From NCBI RefSeq assembly GCF_007197555.1, contig NZ_CP041614.1:1418001-1482000 (forward strand): a stretch of DNA of 64,000 nt, read 5' to 3'. The position numbers and the translations under genes are program-made. This stretch comes from Shewanella psychropiezotolerans. Its GTDB lineage: Bacteria > Pseudomonadota > Gammaproteobacteria > Enterobacterales > Shewanellaceae. The notes beneath the pieces were generated by a model. It ran no database searches, was not told the origin of the DNA, and saw nothing but the letters and a program-made list of their open reading frames with translations. Of the stretch, positions 1 through 10,929 are shown in pieces; the stretch's first letter is position 1; each line of letters starts with the position of its first letter.

Positions 1-606
1 ACGGCTCAGCTCCGGGCTGTCTATCTGCTCATTTGGGCTCAATAACTGCAGCAGCTGCAATGACTGGTCGGCTGCGAGTAAATTCCCCTCATAGAGGCTG
101 AACAGCATATCTTTAGCATCGCGAGTTAAGTTTAGCGCGAAGTGTTGGATCCGACCCTCTAACCAACGCTGAAATTGTGAACCTTCGGGGGTCATACAAG
201 GAACATATATACCTTGGCTATCTAAGGTTTTGAACCATTTACTCTTTGTCTGTTCCGCTGCGAGCTTAGGTCCGGTGATGATCAATAGCACATCTGGATT
301 AGCCATCTGCATCAGGCTTTGAAATATAGTGCCGCCTTCGGCTCCAGGCTTGGCCTGAGGTAAAATTAATTCGATCACTCTACGGCTGGAAAACAGGCTC
401 ATGGCTTGCCATTGATCGACCAATTCATTCCAGTTAAATCCACTTTCCTGGGTCAGTTGGATTTTCTCCTCGAAACCTTGACTCTTGGCTTGATGATAGA
501 TCTGGCTACGACTGGTTTCGCACAGCCAAGGATCATCGCCGAAGATGAGATAACACTGCTTCAAGGGAGAGAGATTACGTAGGAGTTGATCTGGATAGAC
601 CCGCAT
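1..606 (-). CDS. holA: DNA polymerase III delta subunit, partial (C-terminus outside window)
   Basis: The delta subunit of the clamp loader opens the beta sliding clamp during replisome loading. The reading frame is open from an ATG at 606 to the window edge, so about 202 residues are visible and the C-terminal part is missing. The N-terminus reads MRVYPDQLLRNLSP and is followed by YLIFGDDPWL, the typical start of the HolA N-terminal AAA-like domain. An AGGGG ribosome site precedes the ATG. It lies directly downstream of lptE on the same strand, matching the usual leuS-lptE-holA order. The call rests on recognisable sequence plus this order. Confidence 0.93.
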   Translation of the reverse strand, partial: MRVYPDQLLRNLSPLKQCYLIFGDDPWLCETSRSQIYHQAKSQGFEEKIQLTQESGFNWNELVDQWQAMSLFSSRRVIELILPQAKPGAEGGTIFQSLMQMANPDVLLIITGPKLAAEQTKSKWFKTLDSQGIYVPCMTPEGSQFQRWLEGRIQHFALNLTRDAKDMLFSLYEGNLLAADQSLQLLQLLSPNEQIDSPELSR

Positions 607-673
607 TAATATACCCCTAGATGGGGCAAGAGATAAGCGGGGGCTCGATACAGAAATGATGCTGAAAGCAGCA

Positions 674-1168
674 TCATTTCACCTCGAGGGAAGCAAGGAT
701 TTGAATCATCTGATCCGCAGCCTGATTACGCATCTCTTTTAGCAAGATTTCCATTTCACGGCTCTTGGCTAATGCGGTTCTGGGATCGTCAAGATAATCG
801 CGATGAATATCGACGTCGAACTCCTGCGCTTCACCTTGAGGTAAACGTACGGCAAAAGTCACATGGTAAGTTAGCTCATACTCGGCCACATTACCGGTCG
901 GGTAGAGGGAAAGAGTCGTTCTGTCCAATGAGTCATGTAAAATGTGTAAGGTGGGGATGTCATCGCTTGCATCGACTAAAGTAATGCTGTGCAGACGTAG
1001 ACGTTCGCGAACCAGTCGAGTCAGCTCACTGTACTCATCTTGACTCGTTAGGTGCAGGGTCTGTAACTGCTCAGGTATCGAGTAGTTGCCCTGGAGTTTA
1101 AAGCCGCAACCGGCACTGAGCATGATACTCAGTGCCGCTATTGCGAAACATATGCGTTTAATAAGCAT
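674..1168 (-). CDS. lptE: LPS-assembly lipoprotein LptE
   Basis: LptE is the outer-membrane lipoprotein that plugs the LptD barrel and helps insert lipopolysaccharide in the outer leaflet. The 164-residue product begins with a lipoprotein signal ending in LSAGCGF, so the mature protein starts at the Cys near residue 21. The sequence KLQGNYSIPEQLQTL just after it is typical of the family. The gene sits between leuS (31 bp upstream) and holA, the conserved gammaproteobacterial order, and is probably co-transcribed with them. Confidence 0.93.
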   Translation of the reverse strand: MLIKRICFAIAALSIMLSAGCGFKLQGNYSIPEQLQTLHLTSQDEYSELTRLVRERLRLHSITLVDASDDIPTLHILHDSLDRTTLSLYPTGNVAEYELTYHVTFAVRLPQGEAQEFDVDIHRDYLDDPRTALAKSREMEILLKEMRNQAADQMIQILASLEVK

Positions 1169-1199
1169 AGGCTAGGCAGTATTTCCTTTTGGTGAATGC

Positions 1200-3791
1200 T
1201 TAGTTAGCCACTATGTTGAGCAATTTGCCCGGTACATAGATGATTTTTCGAATGGTCTTGCCTTCGGTGTGTTTAAGCACACCTTCTTCTGCAAGACCTT
1301 GCTCTTCAACAACGTCTTTCGTTGCATCGGCTGGAACCGTTATCTTTGCACGAAGCTTACCGTTGACCTGTACTATGATCAACTTGCTGTCTTCGACAAG
1401 GGCTGATTCATCGGCTTTTGGCCACAATACATCTTCGATTGCCTCTGCATTACCTAACTCATTCCATAGGCTGAAACTGGTGTGGGGAATGATTGGGTAT
1501 AGCAAACGAACTACGGCCGATAGTGCTTCATTTAACAGAGCACGATCTTGCTCTGACTCCTGAGGCGCCTTCAGTAAGCGGTTCATTAGCTCCATGATAG
1601 AGGCGATGGCTGTGTTGAACATTTGACGACGTTCGATATCGTCGGTAACCTTGACTATCGTCTTGTGCAATTCACGGCGAAGCTCTTTCTGCTTAGCATC
1701 GAGAGACTTGATATCAAGAGTGGCAGTCGGCCCCTTAGCGATATGGTCATGAGCCAGCTTCCAAAGACGCTTGATGAAACGGTGTGCGCCTTCGACACTT
1801 GATTCTTGCCACTCTAAGGTTAACTCAGGTGGCGCAGCAAACATCATGAACAAGCGAACGGTATCGGCACCAAACTTATCGACCATCTCTTGAGGGTCGA
1901 TGCCGTTGTTCTTAGACTTAGACATCTTGCTCATGCCAGTATAGACGAGTTCGTTGCCATCCTTGTCTATGGCTTTAAGGATACGGCCCTTATCGTCAGT
2001 TTCCTGAACAGTCACATCCGAAGGTGCAACCCAGACGCGAGCGCCTCTCTCATTGTTATAGTAGAAGGCATCTGCCAACACCATGCCTTGAGTGAGTAAG
2101 CGTTTTGCTGGCTCGTCAGAATCGACTAAGCCGATATCTCTGAGTAACTTGTGGAAGAAGCGGAAGTAGAGCAAGTGCATACACGCATGCTCGATGCCGC
2201 CGATATACTGATCAACTGGTAGCCAGTAGTTAGCCTTAGCCGGATCTAGCATCTGATCTGCATGGGGGCTACAGTAGCGAGCATAGTACCAAGATGACTC
2301 CATAAAGGTGTCGAAGGTATCCGTCTCTTTGAAGGCTTCCTCGCCATTATATGTGGTCTTGGCCCATTCTTTGTCAGCCTTGATTGGGCTCTGGATCCCA
2401 TCCATTACCACATCTTCTGGCAAGATAACCGGTAGTTGATCTTCCGGTGTCGCTACCACAGTACCATCAGCCAGTGTCATCATAGGGATAGGAGCACCCC
2501 AGTAGCGTTGACGGGATACGCCCCAGTCACGCAGACGGAAATTAACTTGACGTTTACCTTTGCCTTCAGCCATTAATCGAGCGTCGATGGCATCGAATGC
2601 GGCCTGGAAATCCAATCCGTCAAGCTCGGGGAAAGCGTTTCCCGAATTAAACAGCACACCTTTTTCCGTGTAGGCTACTTCGCTGATATCGAGCTCGCTA
2701 TCGCTTGGCTTAATGACGCCTTCTATGGCTAAGCCATATTTAATGGCAAATTCATAATCACGTTGATCGTGAGCCGGTACAGACATCACGGCGCCAGTGC
2801 CATAATTCATCAGCACGAAGTTAGCCGCCCAGATTGGCACTTGCTTACCAGTCAAAGGGTGAGTGGCGTAAAGGCCTGTAGCAACACCTCTCTTTTCCAT
2901 GGCTGCCATCGCGGCTTCCGTGGTGTCGGCGTTCTTACATTCTTCAATGAATGCGGCAAGCTCGGTATTATTTGCTGCTGCCTGCTCGGCGAGAGGGTGG
3001 CCAGCTGCGATAGCAACATAGGTCACACCCATAACTGTATCGGGACGCGTGGTATAGATATCGAAGCTCTCTTCGCTATCGACAACTTTGAAGGTCATCT
3101 CTATGCCTTCGCTGCGACCTATCCAGTTACGCTGCATGGTCTTGACCTGCTCAGGCCACTCATCGAGTTGGTCGAGATCGGTTAGTAGCTCATCGGCATA
3201 TTCGGTGATCTTGATAAACCACTGCGGGATCTCTTTTTGCTCAACTACAGTGTCACAGCGCCAGCAACAGCCATCGATCACTTGCTCGTTAGCCAAAACC
3301 GTTTCATCGTTGGGGCACCAGTTAACCGATGAGGTCTTCTTATAGACCAGACCTTTTTCAAATAACTTGGTGAAGAACCACTGCTCCCAACGGTAGTACT
3401 CGGGGGTGCAGGTTGCGATTTCACGGCTCCAATCGTAACCGAATCCCAGCATCTTCAGCTGGTTCTTCATGTAGTCGATATTTTCGTAAGTCCAAGGGGC
3501 TGGAGCCGTTTTATTCTTGATCGCTGCGTTTTCAGCGGGTAGGCCAAATGAATCCCAACCGATAGGCTGTAATACATTTTTTCCCTGTAATCGCTGGTAA
3601 CGGGCTATTACGTCGCCTATTGTGTAGTTACGTACATGACCCATGTGCAGCCGGCCTGAAGGGTAAGGGAACATGGCGAGACAGTAAAACTTCTCCTTGT
3701 TCTCATCTTCGGTGACTTCAAATGTTTTCTTGTCCTGCCAGTGCTGCTGCACTTTAGCTTCAATTTCTGAAGGTTGATATTGCTCTTGCAT
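1200..3791 (-). CDS. leuS: Leucyl-tRNA synthetase
   Basis: Cytoplasmic class I synthetase that charges tRNA-Leu. The HIGH motif appears as HMGH near residue 50 ([15 protein letters not shown]) and the second signature as KMSKSKNNG near residue 620. Between them lies the CP1 editing domain, with [15 protein letters not shown]. The product is 863 residues, close to the usual 860. A TTG codon at 3794 lies just before the ATG at 3791. I chose the ATG because GGGAAA is placed suitably before it. It heads the leuS-lptE-holA group and is divergent from the ybeL-like gene. Confidence 0.97.
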   Translation of the reverse strand: MQEQYQPSEIEAKVQQHWQDKKTFEVTEDENKEKFYCLAMFPYPSGRLHMGHVRNYTIGDVIARYQRLQGKNVLQPIGWDSFGLPAENAAIKNKTAPAPWTYENIDYMKNQLKMLGFGYDWSREIATCTPEYYRWEQWFFTKLFEKGLVYKKTSSVNWCPNDETVLANEQVIDGCCWRCDTVVEQKEIPQWFIKITEYADELLTDLDQLDEWPEQVKTMQRNWIGRSEGIEMTFKVVDSEESFDIYTTRPDTVMGVTYVAIAAGHPLAEQAAANNTELAAFIEECKNADTTEAAMAAMEKRGVATGLYATHPLTGKQVPIWAANFVLMNYGTGAVMSVPAHDQRDYEFAIKYGLAIEGVIKPSDSELDISEVAYTEKGVLFNSGNAFPELDGLDFQAAFDAIDARLMAEGKGKRQVNFRLRDWGVSRQRYWGAPIPMMTLADGTVVATPEDQLPVILPEDVVMDGIQSPIKADKEWAKTTYNGEEAFKETDTFDTFMESSWYYARYCSPHADQMLDPAKANYWLPVDQYIGGIEHACMHLLYFRFFHKLLRDIGLVDSDEPAKRLLTQGMVLADAFYYNNERGARVWVAPSDVTVQETDDKGRILKAIDKDGNELVYTGMSKMSKSKNNGIDPQEMVDKFGADTVRLFMMFAAPPELTLEWQESSVEGAHRFIKRLWKLAHDHIAKGPTATLDIKSLDAKQKELRRELHKTIVKVTDDIERRQMFNTAIASIMELMNRLLKAPQESEQDRALLNEALSAVVRLLYPIIPHTSFSLWNELGNAEAIEDVLWPKADESALVEDSKLIIVQVNGKLRAKITVPADATKDVVEEQGLAEEGVLKHTEGKTIRKIIYVPGKLLNIVAN

Positions 3792-3910
3792 CAATATTTC
3801 CCGGCCATGGGGCCCATTATTTGATCTTGCGCACTTTATACGCGAGTTAGATCTGCATAGAATAAACTAGAAGTGAGTCATTAAAAAGGTTCGGATGAGG
3901 AGTATTTAAG

Positions 3911-4411
3911 ATGAGTAAGAGAAGTACTGAACTACTGTCGGTTTACGAGGCGCTTCTAGCGCAAGTTAAATCTGATTATTCTGAAGATAACTCTATAACT
4001 ATAAAAGAGTTATTTCATATTGTTACTAACAGTAAAGATTTTCTTTCTATCAAAGACCGAGCTAAGGATAATGAGCTGGCATTAGTTGAACAATTTTTAA
4101 AACGTGACATAGCGAATTTTTTACATGAAAAAAATGACTTAGATCTGAGCCATAGCCCGACAATGATCACGGTAGAGAATACATTATGGCATTGGTTGAG
4201 CAGTATCACAGACAGAAGCCAGATCGAGTGGCATGAAGTCTTGCAGGATTTTAAGCATCAGGGCCATTATCAAAGCGGTGAAATCGTTAATCAGGGCAAT
4301 ATGGTGTGCACTCACTGCGGCCACGAGATGAGAATCGAATTCCCCGGGATTATTCCTGACTGCCCTCAATGTGATAAGAGTGATTTTATTCGTGAGGCTC
4401 TGGCACCTTAA
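3911..4411 (+). CDS. ybeL: DUF1451 zinc-ribbon protein (YbeL-like)
   Basis: A 166-residue protein of unknown function. The N-terminal two thirds are mostly charged and helical. The C-terminus has a zinc ribbon with two Cys pairs, CTHCGHEM and CPQCDKSD. In Escherichia coli the DUF1451 gene ybeL also neighbours leuS, which supports the name. GATGAGGAGT precedes the ATG. It is divergent from leuS, with about 120 bp between the starts for both promoters. Role unknown. Confidence 0.82.
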   Translation: MSKRSTELLSVYEALLAQVKSDYSEDNSITIKELFHIVTNSKDFLSIKDRAKDNELALVEQFLKRDIANFLHEKNDLDLSHSPTMITVENTLWHWLSSITDRSQIEWHEVLQDFKHQGHYQSGEIVNQGNMVCTHCGHEMRIEFPGIIPDCPQCDKSDFIREALAP

Positions 4412-4795
4412 AATTAGGCTGGTTTTAGTCTGGCTATAGGCTAATCGATGAGCAGATATTTTCTGCTCATTTCGGTATGTTTAGCTTTGAATCTTATCTA
4501 CTCAGATAATTGGATGACTCGGAGGTTTATTTTAGGCCTAGTATCTTGCCTAGTCTGGCTGCAATAGCCGTTAGTATGGGTAAATAGAATCGTCAAATAG
4601 ATGCCTTACTCACAATTATTCACATATTTCTATCAATTATCATGTGAAATACCTGTTATTTTTTCACAGATTACTCTACAAAGGTAGTAGGCAATGAAAA
4701 TGAAGCTGTGACCTTGGAACTTGCTAAAGGTTTTCAGTTTCGATAACGGAAGCCTACTTTTTTCGAATCCACTTGTGGTTCCTGTGAGGATGTAT
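4412..4795. other. Intergenic region upstream of the chemoreceptor
   Basis: 384 bp with no convincing gene. It holds an inverted repeat around a short loop at about 4451-4471 (GAGCAGATATTTTCTGCTC), just downstream of the ybeL-like gene. It also contains the long-range stem at 4686-4763 listed separately. The middle is AT-rich and probably carries the promoter of the chemoreceptor gene. Confidence 0.6.
4686..4763 (+). promoter_or_regulatory. Candidate structured leader ending in a U-run, upstream of mcp
   Basis: AGTAGGC at 4686-4692 can pair with GCCTACT at 4752-4758. The pairing is followed at once by a run of six T, and it encloses about 59 nt. This resembles an intrinsic terminator or attenuator closing a folded leader 33 nt before the chemoreceptor start. 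I compared it by eye with the c-di-GMP-I riboswitch core and did not find the match. It is a weak, structure-only suggestion. Confidence 0.3.
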
Positions 4796-6664
4796 ATGAA
4801 GTTTGTACATAAAATAGTTATTACTGCGAGTCTCATCTTGATGTTGTCACTGGCGTGTTTATCCGGTTATCAATATTTTCAGGTGAAGCAACAAATTTAC
4901 CAACAGGTATCGGGCAGTGTTGATGAGCTGGCTAGCTCCATGAGCAATAATATTGAAGCTATCATGGCTGAAAAGAAGAGCATTACCGAATATGCAGCCT
5001 CTATGCTGGGAACCGATCTATCCGATGAACATTTTCTTGAGGTGCTGGATCAGCCGATAATCAAACAGCACTTTATCTTATCGGGTATGGGATTGGAGAG
5101 CGGACATTTCGTCGGCAATGATCCTAGCTGGAATCCTGGATCGAGTTATGATCCTAGACAACGCACGTGGTATCAGGAGACGAAAAATCAGGGTGAGTTT
5201 TTGTTTACGGCGCCCTATGCCGATGCTGGTAGTGGTGAAATATTAGTCTCTGCGGCCATGCCTTTATCTGAAAATGGTGAGTTTAAGGGGGCCTTATTCA
5301 CTGATATCAGTCTTAAGAGTCTGGCTGACATCAGTAACCGGGCTAACCTCTTCGGCGCTGGATATGCATTTATCGTTGGCAAGAAAGGTGAGTTTATTGC
5401 GTATCCGGACTCGAGTAAAAATGGACGTCCAATGAGTCAGGTTTTCGGCAGTCAGCTGGATACGTCAATGGCTAGTTCACAACTGGATATTGATGGCAAG
5501 ATGCACTTGGTCATCTTCAGGCCTCTATCTGGACTGGATTGGAGTCTGGGAATCGTACTGGATGAGGGGGTGATATTTTCTGCTGCCGATGATCTTCGCC
5601 GTGATGCAATCTTGTATTCAGTACTGGCGTTAATTGTGGCTATTCTTCTTATGAGTGGCATCATACGCCAGTTGATGAAGCCTCTGGATATATTGAATGA
5701 AGCCATGCGAGATGTGTCTACAGGTGAAGGTGATCTGACTCGTAGGTTGAGCACTGATTCAGATGTTGAGTTCGCGACTTTGGCTGGTAACTTCAATAAT
5801 TTTGTGATCAAATTGCAAGATTTGATTCAGCAGGTGAAGTCAATTGGCAGTGAAGTTAGTCAAGGTACTCAAGCGACGGCCAGAGGAGCCAGTGAAGCCT
5901 TGGAAGCCATGGGGCAGCAGACACAAGAAGTTGAGCAGCTCGCCACGGCTATGCATGAGATGTCGGTAACGGCTTCAGATGTCGCCAATAACGCGCAGAG
6001 CGCGGCCTATGCAGTCCAGCAAGCCGACAATGCGGTAAGTGAAGGAGTGACTGCCGTAGTGCAAACCACAGAGTCCATCGAGCAGCTATCAGCTCAGATA
6101 GATAATGCGGCCAATGCGGTAAAAGAGCTTGAAGCCGATACCGTGAGTATCGAGTCTATTTTAGGTGTGATTAACGCGATTGCTGGGCAAACTAATTTGT
6201 TAGCTCTCAATGCGGCAATAGAAGCCGCAAGGGCGGGAGAGTCGGGTAGGGGCTTTGCTGTTGTCGCCGATGAGGTGCGTACTTTGGCTGCGCGAACTCA
6301 GCAGTCAACTTCAGAAATTAAAGAGAAAATAGAAAAGTTACAGGTCGGTGTGGCTACTGTCGTGAGTGTGATGGATGACAGTCGACAGACAACAGTGACT
6401 ACCGTCGAGAAAGCACAGGTGGCGAATGAAACTTTAGTTAAGATCCGCAGTAGTATCGAAGAGATCACCGACATGAACCTGCAAATAGCCAGTGCCGCTG
6501 AAGAGCAGAGCCAAGTTGCTGAAGAGATGAACCGCAACACTTCTAATATCCGGGATCTGTCGACGCAGGTCGCCAACAACTCGGAGCAAGCCAATGAGGC
6601 CATGAGAAACCAACTGGAGCAAGTTAAGAGGCAGGAACAGCTGTTGAATCAATTTATCGTCTAA
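4796..6664 (+). CDS. Methyl-accepting chemotaxis protein with amino-acid-type dCache domain
   Basis: Transmembrane chemoreceptor that signals through CheA/CheW. It has an N-terminal membrane segment (residues 4-25), a periplasmic double-Cache sensor to about residue 260, a second membrane segment, HAMP, and a long coiled signalling domain with the hairpin tip [20 protein letters not shown]. The sensor carries YDPRQRTWY, then APYAD, then FTD. These residues (Y118, R123, W125, Y126, Y141, D143, D170) match the spacing of the amino-acid-binding dCache motif known from PctA-type receptors. I chose the ATG at 4796, which has GTGAGGA before it; an in-frame ATG also lies at 4790. It is monocistronic and followed by a terminator. 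Confidence 0.93.
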   Translation: MKFVHKIVITASLILMLSLACLSGYQYFQVKQQIYQQVSGSVDELASSMSNNIEAIMAEKKSITEYAASMLGTDLSDEHFLEVLDQPIIKQHFILSGMGLESGHFVGNDPSWNPGSSYDPRQRTWYQETKNQGEFLFTAPYADAGSGEILVSAAMPLSENGEFKGALFTDISLKSLADISNRANLFGAGYAFIVGKKGEFIAYPDSSKNGRPMSQVFGSQLDTSMASSQLDIDGKMHLVIFRPLSGLDWSLGIVLDEGVIFSAADDLRRDAILYSVLALIVAILLMSGIIRQLMKPLDILNEAMRDVSTGEGDLTRRLSTDSDVEFATLAGNFNNFVIKLQDLIQQVKSIGSEVSQGTQATARGASEALEAMGQQTQEVEQLATAMHEMSVTASDVANNAQSAAYAVQQADNAVSEGVTAVVQTTESIEQLSAQIDNAANAVKELEADTVSIESILGVINAIAGQTNLLALNAAIEAARAGESGRGFAVVADEVRTLAARTQQSTSEIKEKIEKLQVGVATVVSVMDDSRQTTVTTVEKAQVANETLVKIRSSIEEITDMNLQIASAAEEQSQVAEEMNRNTSNIRDLSTQVANNSEQANEAMRNQLEQVKRQEQLLNQFIV

Positions 6665-6686
6665 CAATTCTTTCATCATCTTCAGT

Positions 6687-6718
6687 AAAAAATACCCGCA
6701 TTCAGCGGGTATTTTTTT
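6687..6718 (+). terminator. Intrinsic terminator after the chemoreceptor
   Basis: AATACCCGC and GCGGGTATT form a 9-bp stem around a 4-nt loop, followed by a T-run. An A-run on the other side means it may also end transcripts of lnt arriving on the minus strand. Confidence 0.85.
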
Positions 6719-6754
6719 GTGTGGGACTCTAATCGCCGTACTTGGATTGGGATC

Positions 6755-8299
6755 TTACTTCTTCAAAAGCCAGCGTTGACGGAGAATCGCCAGTCCCAGT
6801 AACATAGCCGACAAGATTAATATCGGCGACTGGCCCCATTTGGAGAAGCTGGTTTGCCCCTTCACCAGAGGGATATCGGCGACCAGCACCCCTGTCTCGA
6901 ATTGAGGTAATTGGTGAGTAATATTGCCCAGCTCATCGACGACGGCGGTGACACCATTGTTGGTCGCTCTTACTAAAGGTCTGCCAAGTTCGATTGAGCG
7001 CATCTGAGCTATTTCCATGTGTTGCAGCGGCCCGTTGGAACTGCCGAACCAGGCATCGTTAGACACGGTCAGTAGAAGCTCTGTACCCTCATTGACGTTG
7101 GCTCTTAATTGTTCAGGAAAGGCTATCTCGTAGCAGATTGCCGGCGCTATCTGATGACCTAGTGCGTTGAGATTTGGCTGTTGATACGCACCTCGACTAA
7201 ACGAAGACATGGGTAAGTTAAAAAGTGGTGCCAGGGGTCTTAACAGAGACTCCATAGGAACGAACTCACCAATTGGCAATAGGTGATGTTTCTTAAATTC
7301 GTTGCTGCCGTCTCCTATGTAATCTGCCTGGCTCTGGTGCTCACTGTTGTGGTTGCCGAGCACGATCAGTGAATTGTAGAAGTTATCTTGCTGGTGGCTA
7401 ATAATGCCTGTGATGATGGCACTGTTGTTGAGATTAGCGACCTTGCTGGCATTATCGAGAAATTCTGACACCATATATTCCGGGGCAGGGATCGCGGCCT
7501 CGGGCCAGATGATGATATCTGCATCTAGCAGTGGACGAGAAAGGTCCATGTACTTGCTCATGGTAGGCCAGAGCGTTTCGGGCTCCCATTTCATACTTTG
7601 AGGAATATTTCCTTGTACCATGGCCACCTTGACTGTTTCGCCATCGGGTTCGACGCTAGATAGCATGGGAGACAGATAAGTCGCTAATCCCAGCAAGGGG
7701 AAAATAATAACAGCCGGACGCCAACGTTTTTGCAAACACAGGGCGAATACGCCAGCAATTAATGCCAAAACAAAGCTTAAGCCGAGTGCGCCTATGACGC
7801 TGGCGAGTACTTTTATCGGCCCTTCGGTCTGAGAATAGCCAGCCCAGAGCCAAGGGAAACCAGTCAACACCCAGCCCCTTAGCCATTCGGTTAAGGTCCA
7901 CAACGCAGGAAACAAGATGATGTTTCTCATAATGGATGTCGTGGGTGATATTTTTTGAAGCAGATAACCCGTCAATGCCGGATAAAGGGCAAGGTACAAG
8001 GCGAGCAGCGCCATCAAGGCCATGGAAGCGATCAGTGGTATACCGCCATAGGTGGACATGCTGACATGTATCCAACTAATTCCGACGGAAAAGCAGCCAA
8101 AGCCGAAGCTCAGCCAGTATGTTAATCCGGCTCGAGGTGATAAGCCGCTACTCTGATGTAGTGCGAAGACGGTAGCGATGAGATAGATTGGCCATAAGCC
8201 ATAGGGGGCAAAAGCGAGTGCCGTGCTGGCACCGGCAAGATATGCCAGTACCAGACGTATTTTTTCATGATGGGCAAATGCCCGAAGTTTATTCAGCAT
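6755..8299 (-). CDS. lnt: Apolipoprotein N-acyltransferase
   Basis: Inner-membrane enzyme that adds the third acyl chain to lipoproteins before Lol sorting. The 514-residue product has about six N-terminal membrane segments, a periplasmic nitrilase-type domain and a final membrane helix. The catalytic triad residues are visible: Glu in WPEAAIPAPE, Lys in KHHLLPIGEFVP and Cys in PAICYEIAFPE. It lies downstream of corC on the same strand, the usual phoH-ybeY-corC-lnt order. LptE and LolB, also encoded here, are lipoproteins that would depend on it. Confidence 0.96.
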   Translation of the reverse strand: MLNKLRAFAHHEKIRLVLAYLAGASTALAFAPYGLWPIYLIATVFALHQSSGLSPRAGLTYWLSFGFGCFSVGISWIHVSMSTYGGIPLIASMALMALLALYLALYPALTGYLLQKISPTTSIMRNIILFPALWTLTEWLRGWVLTGFPWLWAGYSQTEGPIKVLASVIGALGLSFVLALIAGVFALCLQKRWRPAVIIFPLLGLATYLSPMLSSVEPDGETVKVAMVQGNIPQSMKWEPETLWPTMSKYMDLSRPLLDADIIIWPEAAIPAPEYMVSEFLDNASKVANLNNSAIITGIISHQQDNFYNSLIVLGNHNSEHQSQADYIGDGSNEFKKHHLLPIGEFVPMESLLRPLAPLFNLPMSSFSRGAYQQPNLNALGHQIAPAICYEIAFPEQLRANVNEGTELLLTVSNDAWFGSSNGPLQHMEIAQMRSIELGRPLVRATNNGVTAVVDELGNITHQLPQFETGVLVADIPLVKGQTSFSKWGQSPILILSAMLLGLAILRQRWLLKK

Positions 8300-8349
8300 T
8301 TAAGCCTCATCATATAAAACAACCGTATTTTGAGCCGACAGCGCTTGTT

Positions 8350-9224
8350 CTAGGCTATCTTCTCTGCGGCATTAGGATCGGGGAGCTTGACTCTTAGCTG
8401 AAGTAATCGGCGTGTATCGGCGCTGATGACCTTAAACTCTATGCCATCTATGACGACCTTCTCATTACGTTCCGGCAGATGGCCAAACGCATGTGAGACC
8501 AGCCCGCCAACGGTATCAAATTCTTCATCACTGAATTGAGTCTTAAACTCATCATTGAAGTCTTCAATCGGGGTCAGAGCTTTGATCATATAGACCTGCT
8601 TACCCACCTTGCGTATCTCGGTATCTTCGGCTGAATCGTGGTCGAATTCGTCTTCGATCTCACCCACTATCTCTTCGAGAATATCTTCGATGGTGACCAA
8701 ACCCGATACTCCACCGTATTCATCGACCACTATGGCCATATGATAACGTTGGGAACGGAATTCTTTGAGGAGTACATCGACACGTTTACTTTCGGGAACA
8801 ACGACAGCGGGGCGAATAACCTGGCCGAGGGTGAAGGGCTCATCGTTGTTTTTAAAACCGTATTTGAGTAGATCTTTTGCCAGCAAGATGCCTTCGATAT
8901 GATCTTTATCTTCATTTACGACGGGGAAACGTGAATGTGCGGAACTAATAACCGTAGAGAGTAGCTCTTCTACTGTATCATCGATCTGCAGTGCGACTAT
9001 CTGAGCTCTGGGTATCATGATGTCTCGAACTCTTAGATCTGAGACTTCTAATACACCTTTGATCATTTCGCGTGTGTCTTCTGAGATGACCTCACGTTGC
9101 TCTGCATCGTGAATGACATCAACAAGATCATCGCGGCTCTGGGGCTCGCCCTGAAATAACTGACTTACTTTTTCAAACCAGCCCTTCTTCTGGGCGTTGG
9201 TACTCGGGGGATATCGTCACTCAT
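8350..9224 (-). CDS. corC: CorC/YbeX CBS-domain protein, frame broken in a G5 run
   Basis: Member of the CorC family linked to magnesium/cobalt efflux and recently to ribosome maintenance. The long uninterrupted frame starts only at 9066 (MIKGVLEVSDLRVRDIMIP), inside the expected protein. The missing N-terminus is present upstream in another frame from an ATG at 9224 (MSDDIP...). The frames join if the G run at 9206-9210 has six bases instead of five. This restores STNAQKKGWFEKVSQLFQGE and gives 291 residues, against 292 in E. coli. Two CBS domains (about residues 70-200) and a CorC/HlyC C-terminal domain follow. Most likely an assembly error rather than a pseudogene. It lies between ybeY and lnt. 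Confidence 0.88.
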
Positions 9225-9274
9225 AGTGTTTTCCTAGCCTGTAATCCTATCAAATTGATGGGTGAACAGACCAA

Positions 9275-9751
9275 TTACTGCTCCTTATATGGATTATTAA
9301 AACCTAATTTTTCAATAAGTTGAGTCTCTAGTGACTCCATTTCTTCAGCTTCAGCATCTTGGATATGATCATACCCTAGCAGATGCAGACAACCATGTAC
9401 AACCATGTGGGCCCAGTGGGCTTGTAAGCTTTTGTTTTGCTGTTTAGCCTCGCATTCAACCACCGGGGCACAGATAATGAGATCGCCTAAGAGAGGGATA
9501 TCAATCTCAGGCGGCGCCTCGAAAGGAAAAGAGAGCACATTGGTCGGCTTATCTTTTCCTCTATAACTGCTATTGAGCGTTTGACTCTCAGCTTCGTCGA
9601 CTATTCTAATGGTTAATTCGGCTTGAGTCATGGTATCTCTGAGTGCAATGCGAACCCAAAGTTCAAAATCTGTTTGAGATGGCAGAGACTCATTCTCTAT
9701 GGCGACTTGCAGATCGAGATCTAACTCGAGATGTTTATGCTTAAGATTCAT
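9275..9751 (-). CDS. ybeY: Endoribonuclease YbeY
   Basis: Zinc-dependent endoribonuclease involved in 16S rRNA 3' maturation and ribosome quality control. The metal-binding signature [11 protein letters not shown] is near residues 115-125 of a 158-residue product, normal for the family. Its start overlaps the end of phoH by 11 bp, which suggests translational coupling in the phoH-ybeY-corC-lnt operon. Confidence 0.96.
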   Translation of the reverse strand: MNLKHKHLELDLDLQVAIENESLPSQTDFELWVRIALRDTMTQAELTIRIVDEAESQTLNSSYRGKDKPTNVLSFPFEAPPEIDIPLLGDLIICAPVVECEAKQQNKSLQAHWAHMVVHGCLHLLGYDHIQDAEAEEMESLETQLIEKLGFNNPYKEQ

Positions 9752-10796
9752 TTAACGTCTTTTCCTGAAGCTTATATTGATTGTCACGTTTTTCCTTAGC
9801 TTGTTGAGCTTTCTGTTCATGCTCTTCGTAAGCTTCGACTATTCGCGCGACTACTGGATGACGAACCACATCTTTAGACTGGAAGAAGTTGAAACTAATT
9901 TCCTCAACCTTACTGAGAACCTCGATAGCGTGGCGCAGACCCGATTTCTGACTCTTGGGCAGATCGATTTGAGTGATGTCGCCTGTGATCACCGCTCGTG
10001 AGTTGAATCCGATACGGGTTAAGAACATTTTCATCTGCTCTAAGGTGGTATTTTGACTCTCATCTAAGATGATGAAAGCATCATTCAGGGTTCGACCACG
10101 CATGTAGGCGAGTGGAGCGACTTCGATGATGTTTTTTTCTATCAGGCGTTCGACCTTCTCGAATCCCATCATTTCGAAAAGGGCATCATAGAGAGGTCGC
10201 AAGTAAGGATCGACCTTCTGGCTCAGATCTCCGGGTAAGAAACCTAACTTTTCACCCGCCTCGACTGCGGGGCGGGTAAGTAGAATACGGCGAACTTCTT
10301 GACGTTCCAGGGCATCCACAGCTGCAGCAACCGCCAGATAGGTTTTACCTGTACCGGCTGGACCGACGCCGAAGGTGATATCGTGGCGCATTATGTTAGC
10401 GACATAGTCACTCTGATTCGGATTGCGGGGTTTAATCACGCCACGCTTTGTTTTGATATAGAACTCTTTATCATCCCGAGGTACTTCGGCCTCCAGAGCC
10501 ACAGCTTCCTGTATTGCCAGATGCACAGTATCGGGTTCAAGATCCTGTGTGTTGCCTCTTATGGGCTGAGTCTCGACATAGAGAGCCCTCAGCAGATTGC
10601 TGCTGGTTAAACAGTTCCTCGCTTGACCAACAATCTGGAAGTGGTTGTTTCTATAGGTTATTTCAACGCCGATCCGGCGTTCTAGTTGCTTAATATTGTC
10701 ATCGAATGGCCCACATAGTGATGCCAATCTGTGGATCTCGGATGGCTCAAGATAGAGATTAAGCGTGGTTAACTTGTTAGACAAGAATGGCTCCAA
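9741..10796 (-). CDS. ybeZ: PhoH-like ATPase (YbeZ)
   Basis: Cytoplasmic P-loop ATPase of the PhoH family, a functional partner of YbeY. The Walker A motif [11 protein letters not shown] lies near residue 143 and the Walker B region is [11 protein letters not shown]. The 351-residue length is typical. The C-terminus is a charged coiled tail rich in Lys, Glu and Gln. It is the first gene of the phoH-ybeY-corC-lnt group; a terminator separates it from the upstream miaB, so it should have its own promoter just upstream of 10796. Confidence 0.95.
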   Translation of the reverse strand: MEPFLSNKLTTLNLYLEPSEIHRLASLCGPFDDNIKQLERRIGVEITYRNNHFQIVGQARNCLTSSNLLRALYVETQPIRGNTQDLEPDTVHLAIQEAVALEAEVPRDDKEFYIKTKRGVIKPRNPNQSDYVANIMRHDITFGVGPAGTGKTYLAVAAAVDALERQEVRRILLTRPAVEAGEKLGFLPGDLSQKVDPYLRPLYDALFEMMGFEKVERLIEKNIIEVAPLAYMRGRTLNDAFIILDESQNTTLEQMKMFLTRIGFNSRAVITGDITQIDLPKSQKSGLRHAIEVLSKVEEISFNFFQSKDVVRHPVVARIVEAYEEHEQKAQQAKEKRDNQYKLQEKTLNES

Positions 10797-10883
10797 TTGA
10801 CAATAATTAGGGTGTCACTATAGTTTCATTTTACGAGCACAGAACAAGAAATGCTAATGGTATTTGATACCTGTTAAGCAAAT

Positions 10884-10910
10884 AAAAAAGGCGGCAATGA
10901 AGCCGCCTTA
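10884..10910 (-). terminator. Intrinsic terminator after miaB
   Basis: On the minus strand AAGGCGGC and GCCGCCTT form an 8-bp GC-rich stem around TTCATT, followed by a T-run. It lies about 20 bp after the miaB stop codon. Confidence 0.88.
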
Positions 10911-10929
10911 ATACTTTATCTTGTTATGT

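Noticed and set aside
4640..4795. A c-di-GMP-I riboswitch before the chemoreceptor
   Set aside because: The conserved core sequences and the tetraloop receptor pattern are not present.
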